Below are positions 15,143-23,609 of a stretch of 59,186 nucleotides of DNA, piece by piece. The notes beneath the pieces are model-generated. The model was not told the origin of the DNA, did no database searches, and saw only the letters and a list, made by a program, of their open reading frames with translations. This DNA comes from Methanoregula sp. PtaB.Bin085 (lineage in GTDB: Archaea; Halobacteriota; Methanomicrobia; Methanomicrobiales; Methanospirillaceae). Every line of letters begins with the position of its first letter. The first letter of the stretch is position 1. The stretch covers positions 1 to 59,186 of the forward strand of contig NZ_MVQB01000010.1 of assembly GCF_002067035.1 (NCBI RefSeq), written 5' to 3'. The position numbers were made by a program, and so were the translations under genes.

Positions 15143-15610
15143 TCACTTCCCTTTCTTCTTCTTCACGACGCGGATATCGGTAATGGAAGTAACCGGATAC
15201 TGCCCGGTCGAATCCTTCTCTGCCGACTTCACCATGTCCCATATCGTAAGAAGAGCAACAGACACTCCCGTCAAAGCCTCCATCTCCACCCCGGTCTTCC
15301 CGGTCATCTTCACGACGACAGTAGATTCGATAAATCCATCACCGTCAGAAAAATCCACGGTGATAGAACTGATAGGAATCGGGTGGCACATCGGGATGAT
15401 CCCGGCTGTGTTCTTCACCGCAAGGGTTGCGGCAACGCGGGCAGTGGCAAGGACATTGCCCTTCACGACCTTCCCCTCGCGAATCGCTACAAGAGTCTCG
15501 GGACGGAGATAGATCTTCCCCGCTGCCGTTGCCTCGCGGGTCACGTCGCCCTTTGCGCTGATATCCACCATCTGTGCCCGATCGTCCTGGATGTGCGTGA
15601 ACTTCGGCAT
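15143..15610 (-). CDS. moaC: Cyclic pyranopterin monophosphate synthase
   Basis: A 155-residue MoaC, which converts the MoaA product to cyclic pyranopterin monophosphate in molybdenum/tungsten cofactor synthesis, the cofactor of formylmethanofuran and formate dehydrogenases in methanogens. Key motifs: MVDISAKGDVTREATA near the start, LAVKNTAGIIPMCHPIPIS (active-site region), and GKTGVEMEALTGVSVALLTIWDM. The C-terminus is duplicated as a broken copy at 14257-14465. MoaA is not in the window. The start at 15610 fits the family. Confidence 0.95.
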   Translation of the reverse strand: MPKFTHIQDDRAQMVDISAKGDVTREATAAGKIYLRPETLVAIREGKVVKGNVLATARVAATLAVKNTAGIIPMCHPIPISSITVDFSDGDGFIESTVVVKMTGKTGVEMEALTGVSVALLTIWDMVKSAEKDSTGQYPVTSITDIRVVKKKKGK

Positions 15611-15954
15611 GTTGCTATGTGATCTTGGGGACGTTCTCTATTATTGTTTTATTGTCTCTTACCGGAACAAACAGAGTTCCTCACTTCTTTACGATGTGAC
15701 CACGGGTGCTCGCCGCGTCGTCGGGGCTCGCCCCGTGGAGCAGTGCGGTTGATTGAGATCTCTCTCAATGGTATCAGAAGAGAGCTTGCAGGGGATACTG
15801 TGGAATCGCACGCGCCCCCGCCCCCCGGGGGGCGGGCTGGCGCAAGGGGGGCGAACTATCAGGAAACAATTTTCTCCAGGGTTTAAGGAGTTACTGGCAA
15901 TTACTAATTACCAGAATCGAAATTATTGATGAGACATTCTGCTGATACTAGGTT
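15611..15954. other. Repeat-containing gap between moaC and nnr
   Basis: No gene is supported. The gap holds a diverged family B palindrome (15692-15746) and a strong GC palindrome near 15815-15835 (CGCCCCCCGGGGGGCG core) that may serve as a terminator or structured element. Confidence 0.45.
15692..15746 (-). repeat. Dispersed palindromic repeat, family B copy 4 (diverged)
   Basis: On the minus strand the element shares the ends TGCTCCACGGGGCGAG and GCACCCGTGG with the other family B copies, while the hairpin tip differs. It is the least conserved of the four copies seen. Confidence 0.6.
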
Positions 15955-17355
15955 TTACACCCGTTTCCTGAACAGGATCCCGGGGATCCTGTCCACGAGG
16001 TCTGAAGCGAGCATCCCGCTGCCCCGCTCCGCTGCAACGATCTCCCCGGCTTTCCCGCAGACGAACGCAGCGATGCAGGCTGCCTCGAACCCCGGAAGGT
16101 GGCAGAGGAGTGCCCCCGCAACACCGGCAAGGACATCCCCTGTCCCTCCCGTGGTCATGGCAGGATCGCCGGTCCGGTTGAAGCGGACCCGGGTTCCGTC
16201 CGTGATAATGTCGGTGTGTCCCTTGAGGAGGAGCGTTCCCTTAATCCCGGCCTTCCGTGCAGCCCGGGCTCTGCCGATGGTGTCGTCCGGGAGCGCTGTC
16301 TTCGTGATCCGGGCATATTCGCCGGCATGCGGCGTATAGATTGTCTCGCTCTTTGCAGCGGGAAGCGGGAGCCGGAGGGCATCGGCATCGAAAACGGCAT
16401 TCTTGCAGTGCGGGGCGATCGCTTCCACCACCGAGTGGCTCTCCGCGCCAAGCCCGTTGCCGCAGACAACAACATCTGCCCTCTCTGAGAGGGCAATGAG
16501 CCGTTCCAGATGCTCCGTCCCGATCTTCTTCCCCTCCAGCCGCTCGTAGATGAGATCGGGGATCGGCTCGAACGCGGGGGAGGCGATCCGCACGATATCC
16601 GCACCGGCCCGAAGTGCCCCGAGCCCTGCAAGGTACGGCGCTCCCTGGTACGGCCCCCCGCCGATGACCAGCACCTCCCCGCCCGCGCCCTTGTGGGCTT
16701 TCTTCCCGCGGGCAGGGAGGAGCGTGAGGTCCCCGGGTCCGACCGTACACTCCGCCATGAGCGGGATCCCGATATCCGCCACCGTTGCACCCGCGGTCTT
16801 AGCGCGATGGAATGCGCAGACCCGGTCAGCCCGCATCCCTGGTGTCGGAATGTCAGCTGCAACAATCTTTGCCGGGGACGCGTTCGCCATCCGGATACAG
16901 GTTGCGAGCGGCTCCTTTGCCATTCCTCTGCTGCCGGTGCCGAGCAGGGCATCGACAATCACACCGGCAGTATTGAACAGGGCCTGCAGCGCCTCGAGAT
17001 CCTCGCGGCACCGGAACGGCTGAAGGGTGACTGCCGCGTGGCGAAGCGCCGCGAGGTTGTGTTCGCAGGCTTTGCTCCGTTTCCCGAGGTCAAGGTAAAT
17101 GACCGAGGTATCGATCCCGCGCTGGAGGTAGCGGGCAGCAACCATCCCGTCGCCACCGTTGTTGCCGTTCCCGCAGAGGACCAGGACACGTGCGGGTGTG
17201 AAGGCTAGGACCTGCTCCGCGAGTGCCCTCCCGGCGCTCTCCATCAGCTGGAGCTCCGTCACGCCAAGCGCCATCGCGTTGGCGTCAATGGCACGCATCC
17301 GGGCGGGGGTGACAGGCCCGGTTTCAATGAATTCCCCGAACCGTTCCGGCTCCAT
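15955..17355 (-). CDS. nnr: Bifunctional NAD(P)H-hydrate repair enzyme
   Basis: A 466-residue fusion. The N-terminal YjeF-type epimerase domain (about 1-215; GNGNNGGDGMVAARYL) interconverts R and S forms of NAD(P)HX. The C-terminal ribokinase-like dehydratase (about 230-466; TGGTGDVLAGVAGAL near the end, HAGEYARI earlier) restores NAD(P)H using a nucleotide. Together they repair hydrated cofactor. Length is normal for the fused form. It diverges from the recJ-like gene, with only about 37 bases between starts, so the two must share a compact promoter region. Confidence 0.93.
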   Translation of the reverse strand: MEPERFGEFIETGPVTPARMRAIDANAMALGVTELQLMESAGRALAEQVLAFTPARVLVLCGNGNNGGDGMVAARYLQRGIDTSVIYLDLGKRSKACEHNLAALRHAAVTLQPFRCREDLEALQALFNTAGVIVDALLGTGSRGMAKEPLATCIRMANASPAKIVAADIPTPGMRADRVCAFHRAKTAGATVADIGIPLMAECTVGPGDLTLLPARGKKAHKGAGGEVLVIGGGPYQGAPYLAGLGALRAGADIVRIASPAFEPIPDLIYERLEGKKIGTEHLERLIALSERADVVVCGNGLGAESHSVVEAIAPHCKNAVFDADALRLPLPAAKSETIYTPHAGEYARITKTALPDDTIGRARAARKAGIKGTLLLKGHTDIITDGTRVRFNRTGDPAMTTGGTGDVLAGVAGALLCHLPGFEAACIAAFVCGKAGEIVAAERGSGMLASDLVDRIPGILFRKRV

Positions 17356-17392
17356 TGTTCGTACAATTCATCTGTATGAACTCCCTAAATAT

Positions 17393-18802
17393 ATGACAAT
17401 GGGTTTTTGCGATGATGTAAAGGCAGCCGCGGAACAGATCGCAGCGGCACAGGAAGTCACCATCATCTCCCACATCGATGCGGACGGCATCGCCTGCGAG
17501 GCAATCCTGTCGCAGGCGGTTTCGCGTCTCGAGATCCCCGTCAAATCCGTTTTTGTCCGGCAGCTGGAGCCCCTCACCATGCCGCAGGTGCCGGCCGACT
17601 CCTCGCTCAAGGTCTTTGCCGATCTCGGCGCCGGCCAGCAGAACCTGATGCGCGACCGGGGGTTCACCGATAAGGAGATCCTCATTATCGACCACCACGT
17701 CAGCCAGCCGGTTGAAGGCTGCCAGTATACGCAGGTCAACTGCCTGCCGTACGGTTTCACGCGGATGAGCGCAGCGGGGGTCTCGTATCTCGTCAGCAAA
17801 GAACTGGACAGCGCCAATACCGACCTTGCCATGCTCGCCGTAATCGGGAACGTGGGGGACATGATGGCACGGGAGAAGTGCGGTCTGGTCGGCCCTGCCC
17901 GCGACATCATTGTCGAGGACGGCGCACGGCACGGATCCGTGGAGGTCCGCAAAAAGGACCTTAACTGCTACGGCACATCGACCCGCCCGCTCCACCTCTC
18001 GCTCGCCTACAACGACGATCCGTTCATTAAGGGCATCACCAACAACCCCGAGGGCGCCCGCCAGTTCCTGAAGCGGCTCGGCATCCGCCAGCAGGCGCCG
18101 GACGGGCGCTGGTATGTCTGGGAGGAGATCCCGGTGGAGGACAAGCGGACTGTCATCTCGGCACTCGCCGAGCAGCTGATGGCGAACGGCGAGAAACTCG
18201 ACCGGCTCCTTGCCGAGACGTACGGGTTCCCGCTCGAGACGCCACGCACCCCCCTGCGGAATGCCCAGGAGTACGCAACCGTGCTGAACGCCTGCGGGCG
18301 CTGGTCCAAGCCGCAGGTCGGTGGGGCCATCCTCCGGGGCGACCGGGGGCAGGCATACCGCGACGCCGAGCACATGCTCACCAACCACCGGAGCATCATC
18401 CGCGACCTGCTCCAGTTCATCATCGATACCGGCGTGAAAGAACTCGAGAACCTCCAGTGGCTGCACGTAGGGGGCAGGTATCCCGACACCATTGTCGGCA
18501 TCGGCGCCGGTATGGCGCTCTCGAAACTGAACAGCAGCAAGCCGATCCTGATCATGTGCGAGGTGCCCGAGGACCGGAACCTGACCAAGGTCTCGATGCG
18601 GACGAACGAGCGCGTGGTGGAGAAAGGAATCGACCTCCAGCAGGCGCTCGCCAGCGCCTCGGCGGAATACGGCGGCGGGGGCGGCGGGCATAAGATCGCG
18701 GCGGGCGCGTATATCCCGAAAACGGCAGAACAGGAGTTTGTAGAGCGTGTCAACAGGATACTCGGAGAACAGTTCGCTGCGGCGTGTCCAGGTCATCGCT
18801 GA
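17393..18802 (+). CDS. RecJ-like DHH single-strand exonuclease
   Basis: A 469-residue archaeal RecJ-family phosphoesterase. N-terminal DHH domain motifs: SHIDADGIACEAI (DxD) and LIIDHHVSQP (DHH). The C-terminal DHHA1 domain ends in GGGGGGHKIAAGAYI. Archaeal homologues act with replication (GINS-associated nuclease) or in RNA/DNA trimming; which applies here is not decided by sequence. It starts a plus-strand operon with PUA, nac and trmI genes, a combination common in euryarchaea. Start at 17393 (MTMGFCDD) or the ATG two codons later. The following PUA gene overlaps its end by 56 bases. Confidence 0.87.
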   Translation: MTMGFCDDVKAAAEQIAAAQEVTIISHIDADGIACEAILSQAVSRLEIPVKSVFVRQLEPLTMPQVPADSSLKVFADLGAGQQNLMRDRGFTDKEILIIDHHVSQPVEGCQYTQVNCLPYGFTRMSAAGVSYLVSKELDSANTDLAMLAVIGNVGDMMAREKCGLVGPARDIIVEDGARHGSVEVRKKDLNCYGTSTRPLHLSLAYNDDPFIKGITNNPEGARQFLKRLGIRQQAPDGRWYVWEEIPVEDKRTVISALAEQLMANGEKLDRLLAETYGFPLETPRTPLRNAQEYATVLNACGRWSKPQVGGAILRGDRGQAYRDAEHMLTNHRSIIRDLLQFIIDTGVKELENLQWLHVGGRYPDTIVGIGAGMALSKLNSSKPILIMCEVPEDRNLTKVSMRTNERVVEKGIDLQQALASASAEYGGGGGGHKIAAGAYIPKTAEQEFVERVNRILGEQFAAACPGHR

Positions 18803-19301
18803 CTATCAGTTCGGCGCGGGAACCGGTCCCGGTCTGTTCCCGGAAGGCAGCACCTTCATCCTCTCCACGACCGGGAGGATCCGGCAGGTGCTCTTTGACG
18901 GAGTCCGGCTCGTAACCGTCCGGGCTTCCGATGGCAGGCTGACGCTCGGGATCGAGGGGGCCAGGCGCCTTCAGGCCGTGCTCCCGGCGCCGGGGTACCG
19001 GGTCGTGATCCGGGACGACGTGGCAGAGTTTGTGGCGAAAGGCAAGAACGCGTTTGCAAAACACGTTGTCGCAGCCGACCCGCAGATTCGCGCGGGCGAT
19101 GATGTTCTGGTCGTGGCGAGCGGCGATCGGCTTATTGCCTGCGGCGCAGCGGTCTTTTCCGGCGCGGAGATGCTTGCATTTAATTACGGAGTAGCGGTAA
19201 AAGTACGGCAGGGTAGTGAAAACAATGCTTCCGGGAAATATCAATCCCCGCCAGATGAAGGCGATGATGAAGAAGCTCGGCATGAGTGTCGAGCAGATTG
19301 A
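18747..19301 (+). CDS. PUA-domain RNA-binding protein
   Basis: A 184-residue protein. Residues from about 75 to 160 form a PUA domain (GYRVVIRDDVAEFVAKGKNA, FAKHVVAADPQIRAGDDVLV, GAAVFSGAEMLAFNYGVAVK), which binds structured RNA and is found in tRNA and rRNA modification enzymes. The N-terminal part is a small pre-PUA domain. No catalytic domain is attached, so it may be an RNA adaptor. The GTG start lies inside the recJ-like gene, and its acidic tail overlaps the start of nac, so all three are probably translated in a coupled way. Confidence 0.8.
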   Translation: MSTGYSENSSLRRVQVIADYQFGAGTGPGLFPEGSTFILSTTGRIRQVLFDGVRLVTVRASDGRLTLGIEGARRLQAVLPAPGYRVVIRDDVAEFVAKGKNAFAKHVVAADPQIRAGDDVLVVASGDRLIACGAAVFSGAEMLAFNYGVAVKVRQGSENNASGKYQSPPDEGDDEEARHECRAD

Positions 19302-19563
19302 GGACGTCCAGAGTATCGTGATCAAGACCCCGAAGGGGGATTACGTCTTCGACAACGCCGAGGTGCAGGCCATGACCATGCAGGGCGTCACAACGTTCCA
19401 GATCCAGGGCGAGCCCCGCTTTGTGGAGGCAGCGCCTGCGATTCCGAAAGAGGACGTGACCATGGTCGCATCGCAGGCGAACGTCTCCGAGGAGAAGGCC
19501 CGCGAGGCGCTGGTCGCGACCAAGGGCGACATTGCCGAAGCCATCATGAAGCTGGCCCGGTGA
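19225..19563 (+). CDS. nac: Nascent polypeptide-associated complex protein
   Basis: A 112-residue archaeal NAC (alpha-type homodimer). Begins MLPGNINPRQMKAMMKKLGM, followed by the NAC beta-barrel (VIKTPKGDYVFDNAEVQAM, GVTTFQIQGEP), and ends with a UBA domain (VSEEKAREALVATKGDIAEA). It binds nascent chains at the ribosome exit. I take ATG at 19225 because MLPGxxNPRQ is the family N-terminus; a GTG three codons earlier is in frame. Overlaps trmI by four bases. Confidence 0.93.
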   Translation: MLPGNINPRQMKAMMKKLGMSVEQIEDVQSIVIKTPKGDYVFDNAEVQAMTMQGVTTFQIQGEPRFVEAAPAIPKEDVTMVASQANVSEEKAREALVATKGDIAEAIMKLAR

Positions 19564-20288
19564 TGATCGAAGCGGGCGACCGGGTCCTTCTCGCAGGGGA
19601 AGGACGGGAATTCTGGGTCAGGGCGGGGCCGGGGAAGCTGGGCACCGACAAGGGCGAGATCGATCTGGCGTCCCTTGTCGGGAAATCCGGCGGGGACATC
19701 GTCGCCACCCACAGCGGTGCAGAGTTCACGATCCGCATCCCCCGCCCAACCGACTTTTTCACCTGGGGCAAGCGGTCCGGGGCGCCGATGCTTCCCAAGG
19801 ATATCGGCCTCGTCATCGCGTATACCGGCATGAACCACAACGATGAGGTGCTGGACGCGGGGACGGGGAGCGGGATTGCCGCCATCTACTTTGGCGGCGT
19901 TGCCCGGAGCGTAAAGACCTTCGAGATCCGTCCCGAGTTCTCGGCCCTCGCGTTGAAGAATATCAAAGAAGCGAAGCTGGAGAATGTCGAAGCGGTCGCA
20001 AAGGACTTCCTTGACGCGGAAGGGACGTTCGACGTTGTCCACCTGGACATGCAGATCGAACCGCGCCACGTGGAGCATGCGTTCTCCCTGCTCCGGTCCG
20101 GCGGATACCTCGCGTGCTATACCCCGTTCCTCGAACAGATGGCGATTGTTGTGGATGCAGCAACCCCGCTCTTCCGCGAGGTCCACACCCACGAGCTGAT
20201 CGAGCGGGAGATGACCCGGTCGAAGAGGGGGACGCGGCCGTCAACGTCGGTGAGCCACTCGGGGTACGTGACGATTGCGAGGAAATGA
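19560..20288 (+). CDS. trmI: tRNA (adenine-N1)-methyltransferase TrmI
   Basis: A 242-residue SAM-dependent methyltransferase that makes m1A at tRNA position 58 (and 57 in archaea). N-terminal beta-rich domain, then the family motif FTWGKRSGAPMLPKDIGLVI, SAM site VLDAGTGSGIAAIYFG, FEIRPEFSALALKN, and DVVHLDMQIEPRHV. Last gene of the recJ-PUA-nac-trmI operon. The ATG overlaps the nac stop. Confidence 0.93.
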   Translation: MMIEAGDRVLLAGEGREFWVRAGPGKLGTDKGEIDLASLVGKSGGDIVATHSGAEFTIRIPRPTDFFTWGKRSGAPMLPKDIGLVIAYTGMNHNDEVLDAGTGSGIAAIYFGGVARSVKTFEIRPEFSALALKNIKEAKLENVEAVAKDFLDAEGTFDVVHLDMQIEPRHVEHAFSLLRSGGYLACYTPFLEQMAIVVDAATPLFREVHTHELIEREMTRSKRGTRPSTSVSHSGYVTIARK

Positions 20289-20656
20289 TTTTCTTTTTCA
20301 ACTACCGGCGTGTCCCTGAAATGATGGGGGCTGATGGTCCCACATTCCTCTTTGTGATGGGGGCCATCACTTATGAAGAACCTGAGGGTTCTTCTCGAAT
20401 CGGTCATCGCAGATGCGACGACCGATTCCCCGCCGGGCACTCAGCGGCAGCTTCGACTGCTGTTTTTTTGAGATATGGAGAAAGCCCCGTAACCGCTTTG
20501 ACCTCTGTTCCGGATATGACCTGACTCCTGAATTTCCGGACACATGATGCTCCACGGGGCGAGGGTCGACAGCCCCCGGGCACTCGTAGCTCCATCATAA
20601 TGGAATGCTGTTCCGGGAAGGTTTTCAATCGTGCTTTTTATAATTTTGATAGTAGT
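20289..20656. other. Gap with family B repeat between convergent genes
   Basis: No gene is supported. The gap holds the family B palindrome at 20543-20600 and short repeats of GATGGGGGC at about 20321 and 20358. A T-rich stretch precedes 20645, near the end of the convergent surface-protein gene. Confidence 0.4.
20543..20600 (+). repeat. Dispersed palindromic repeat, family B copy 2
   Basis: Begins CATGATGCTCCACGGGGCGAG, continues with GGGTCGACAG as the hairpin tip region, and ends GGCACTCGTAGCTCCATCA. It matches the copies at 9164 and 31120 over nearly the full length. Confidence 0.8.
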
Positions 20657-21409
20657 CTACCGCTTCGCCGCGAGCAGAAGCGCTCCGGTAACCACGGCCA
20701 GCGCAATCCATGGCGCAACCGGAGACGATCGTGCCGGCGATGCTGCAGGACCCGTCGTGGGGATCGGGGAGACCGGGGGCAGGGCAGCGGGTTCGGCCGG
20801 GACCGCTGTCGAAGCGGGAGGTTCGGTCGTGACGGCCGGGGGAGTGGCGGCGGACGTGGCAGTCGTCAGGATGGTTGTGATGACGGGTGTCGGGGGGGTG
20901 GTCCTTGGGTTCAGGTTTGCCGTGACCTGGAATTGTCCCGAACTGCCCCCGCGATCTTCGACACGGACTGAGTAGGTCCGTACTGCGGTACTGGAACTTG
21001 TCCGGAACCGGACTACCGCAAGACCCGCGGTATCCGTTGTGACGAGTGCATAGTAATTCGTGCCCGGAAGACCATCCGGCGAAGGGGCGACATCGTCGAT
21101 GATGGTACTGCCACTGCTGACGATATGCGAGCCGATGACATACGGTCCTTCCGCAGGATCTTTTTCAACGCCGCTAACCTCTCCGGAAATGACCGGTGGC
21201 TGGTCTCCCGGGGCACCCGACATCGGGGATGTCCCCGTAAGCCATACATAGTACGGCGTTCTCGGAGTGCCGGTGATGGTGACAGTGAACCCGCTTCCCC
21301 GGGGGAGGCTGCCCGGAGACTGCGCAGCCACAGCCACCGCCATGAGGGGGATAACGAACGCGATACACAGTAACAGAAGGTATATTCTGTATTGACAGGG
21401 ATCTTTCAT
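20657..21409 (-). CDS. Secreted cell-surface protein with C-terminal anchor
   Basis: A 250-residue protein with a signal peptide (basic start, then LLLLCIAFVIPLMAVAVAAQ), a beta-rich domain with GSGFTVTITGTPRTPYYVWL (as in DUF3821-type surface proteins of Methanomicrobiales), a long Thr/Pro/Ala linker (about 165-225) and a C-terminal membrane helix WIALAVVTGALLLA followed by KR. That layout fits an anchored surface or S-layer-associated protein. The start at 21409 is preceded by GGAGAT; a longer open frame upstream lacks this signal. Function beyond the surface is unknown. Confidence 0.72.
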   Translation of the reverse strand: MKDPCQYRIYLLLLCIAFVIPLMAVAVAAQSPGSLPRGSGFTVTITGTPRTPYYVWLTGTSPMSGAPGDQPPVISGEVSGVEKDPAEGPYVIGSHIVSSGSTIIDDVAPSPDGLPGTNYYALVTTDTAGLAVVRFRTSSSTAVRTYSVRVEDRGGSSGQFQVTANLNPRTTPPTPVITTILTTATSAATPPAVTTEPPASTAVPAEPAALPPVSPIPTTGPAASPARSSPVAPWIALAVVTGALLLAAKR

Positions 21410-21453
21410 GGTAATCTCCGAACGTGGATGCGGGTTTTCTCCAAAGCGGAAAA

Positions 21454-22236
21454 TTACTCCTTCTTCCCGTGCAGCATATTGCTCCGCTCGATCTTCTTCC
21501 TTACCCTCTCCCACGTTCCCGTGATCAGGAAGCTCTCATCCATGAACCCAGTCACCTTCTCAAACCGCTTCATCGGGAACGCCATGGTCATGACATCGAG
21601 CGGCACGCACTTCCGCGCCGACGGGTCGAACATGCCGAGGACAACCTTCTGGTCAGTGCCTGCCTTCTGCTGCTCGAGCCACGGGTAGTAGACAATGGAT
21701 GCACACCCGGCGCCCATAGGGCAGATGACGCCGTGCGGGTCGCTCCGGTCGAAGTTCGCGAGCGTGAAGAGGCCGCTCATGACCTCGGCCCGGGCAAAGA
21801 AAATGACGACTTCAGGCTTGTTCTCTGTCGCGAGCTGGTCCCACCGCGTGAAGACCATCTGCTTTCCCTGCGACGAGAACGGGGGGATGAGCTTCTCCCA
21901 GGCATCGACGATCTCCGGGGTCTGCTTGTAGCGTTCGCCCTCCACGACACCATCCTTCCCCGACGAGAGGAAGAACCGGAAGTTCGGCGGGCGCTCGCAG
22001 GAATAGCCGGTATACATGAGCCCGCCGCGGCAGGTGACGGAACTCCCATCGAAAGCGAGCGGGGTGCCGTTCCGGGCCTGCCCGATCTGGCAGATGAGGC
22101 AGCGCCAGCCATCCGGAGGGAGAACTTTTTTTGCAGAGCCTGGCCCGTCGCGGAATTCGAGCGCAAGCGGGAGTTCGGTGCCGGGGAAAAACTTCTGCCA
22201 CAACGTGATGAAGCGGTCGCGGAGTACGGTGTCCAT
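21454..22236 (-). CDS. DUF169 family protein
   Basis: A 260-residue protein of the DUF169 family, common in methanogens and anaerobes, with no established function. Visible family features: a Cys motif around RCLICQIGQ, RGGLMYTGY, the central FFARAEVMSGL and a GAGCASIVYYP segment. The several conserved cysteines could bind a metal or cluster, which is a guess. Monocistronic; it diverges from the CARF-like gene at 22353. Confidence 0.82.
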   Translation of the reverse strand: MDTVLRDRFITLWQKFFPGTELPLALEFRDGPGSAKKVLPPDGWRCLICQIGQARNGTPLAFDGSSVTCRGGLMYTGYSCERPPNFRFFLSSGKDGVVEGERYKQTPEIVDAWEKLIPPFSSQGKQMVFTRWDQLATENKPEVVIFFARAEVMSGLFTLANFDRSDPHGVICPMGAGCASIVYYPWLEQQKAGTDQKVVLGMFDPSARKCVPLDVMTMAFPMKRFEKVTGFMDESFLITGTWERVRKKIERSNMLHGKKE

Positions 22237-22352
22237 GTATGCCCGTGAGGGTTCCTGAGGATAAATGGGTAACGGTGTTGCGAAGGTAAAAAACCGGCAT
22301 TCACGGACATCTGACGAACAACATATTATTCCGGCAATGCCGACCCTCTTCC

Positions 22353-23189
22353 ATGCCCACGGGCAGCCATGTCCACATCATCAGTGCGGGGAAAGATATC
22401 CATCTCGCATACCCCGCGACCTTCCGCACGCTGCCGTCCATCTCACGGACCTGCGTAATTGCCGATGAGGAGGTATACGGCATTTCACAAAACCCGGAGA
22501 TCGGGAAGCAGCGGCAGGCCGTCCGCAATGCTGTCAGTTCGGTGAAAGAGATCTCCGCATCGCTCTCCATCCCGTTCTCGTACGAGATCGTGCATCACCC
22601 GGTCTATCCCTCCGTCCGTTCAATCCTGACGAAGATCCACCGGGAGAACCTGAAGGCCCGGTTCACGTTCGACGTTACGGGCGGGTCGAAGGAGCTCTGC
22701 CTTGCCCTGATGTCGTTCGCGCCATGGGTTGGCGGGGAAGTTTTCTCTTCGTTCGATGAGAAGACCCTGCGCAGCGTCCCGCTGCCGGACCGTTCGGTCA
22801 GGACCATGATGCAGAACCCGAACTACCAGACCATCCTTGCAGTGCTCCTCCGTAAAAACAGGAAGGGTGAATTGACATGGTTTTCGCGTTCGTACCTCTT
22901 CAGCCAGGTCTGGCCGTATTACCAACGCATGCGGACACGGAAACCGAAAGCTGGCGATCGGGTGATCCAGTACCGGAACGGACGAAAACCGGCCAATAAC
23001 CTGTCACAAGCCACATTCTCATCATTCATGGCACATCTCCGGAGCGTTGGGTTCATTGAAGAGCAGCAGGATGAGAAGAACCGGAAAGAGAAGGCGTACC
23101 GGATAACAGAACCTGGCGAGACGGCATTCCGGTTTTTTGCGGATCCGGCCACCAGTTCGGACGTGAAAACGATTCTTGAGCGCCCGTGA
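22353..23189 (+). CDS. CARF-like sensor with winged-helix domain
   Basis: A 278-residue protein. Residues 1-145 form a Rossmann-like domain ending in FDVTGGSKELCLALMSFAPW, the TGG-(T/S)-K ligand-binding motif of CARF domains, which bind cyclic oligoadenylates or nucleotides. Residues about 165-270 are basic and end in a winged-helix-like region (FMAHLRSVGFIEEQQD, KAYRITEPGE). This two-part structure matches Csa3/HFX_2341-type regulators. No CRISPR array or cas gene is in the window, so it is an orphan here. A promoter region is shared with the divergent DUF169 gene. Confidence 0.7.
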   Translation: MPTGSHVHIISAGKDIHLAYPATFRTLPSISRTCVIADEEVYGISQNPEIGKQRQAVRNAVSSVKEISASLSIPFSYEIVHHPVYPSVRSILTKIHRENLKARFTFDVTGGSKELCLALMSFAPWVGGEVFSSFDEKTLRSVPLPDRSVRTMMQNPNYQTILAVLLRKNRKGELTWFSRSYLFSQVWPYYQRMRTRKPKAGDRVIQYRNGRKPANNLSQATFSSFMAHLRSVGFIEEQQDEKNRKEKAYRITEPGETAFRFFADPATSSDVKTILERP

Positions 23190-23275
23190 TCCGACCCCGG
23201 AATCCGGAAATATTTCCGGCAAACCCTGCTGAAAATTTTATCATCGCGAAAAATGGTTGTTCATTGACAAAGCGA

Positions 23276-23298
23276 TTGTAGGTTATTTTACCTACAAT
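23276..23298. repeat. Inverted repeat with complementary 9-base arms
   Basis: The arms TTGTAGGTT... and ...ACCTACAA pair around a TTTT-rich loop. It is located after the CARF-like gene and before the family A repeat, so it is probably a transcription terminator or a structured 3' end. Confidence 0.5.
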
Positions 23299-23453
23299 AC
23301 TATTGCACAACCTGCAATTTTTTTTATTCTCCTCCGTGAGCGTTCCTGTTGATCGATCAGATCCCGATTGAAAAATTGCAGGCAGGGTCTGAGGGGTCGA
23401 TTGAAAAATTTTTTCCGGAGATCGTATGGCGATCAAAAATAATGATAAAAAAT

Positions 23454-23530
23454 GATGGGGGATTATGCCCCCATACCCCCGGATACGACTGGAGCCGCCG
23501 CCCCCGCGGGGGCGCTCCCGCGGCGGCATT
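23454..23530 (+). repeat. Dispersed palindromic repeat, family A copy 2
   Basis: GGGGGATTATGCCCCC hairpin, CATACCCCCGG, a spacer, then GCCGCCGCCCCCGCGGGGGC and GCTCCCGCGGCGGC. This is the most regular of the three family A copies. Confidence 0.78.
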
Positions 23531-23609
23531 AAAGATGGTTGAGGCAAAAAAATGTCCCTGCCGACCCCGAAGGGGCGGGAAGAGTCATACTTTCTATCCG
23601 ATAAACCGT

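Larger units (their letters stand above)
23190..23609. other. AT/GC mosaic gap with family A repeat
   Basis: No gene is supported. The gap has a direct/inverted motif around TTGTAGGTTATTTTACCTACAA (about 23276-23298, complementary arms TTGTAGGT/ACCTACAA), the family A palindrome at 23454-23530 and a CCCCGAAGGGG hairpin near 23566. It lies between convergent genes. Confidence 0.5.

Noticed and set aside
17324-18796. 490-codon minus-strand frame opposite the RecJ-like gene
   Set aside because: Antisense of a well-supported DHH exonuclease; the translated sequence is Arg/Ala/Leu-rich without any family match.
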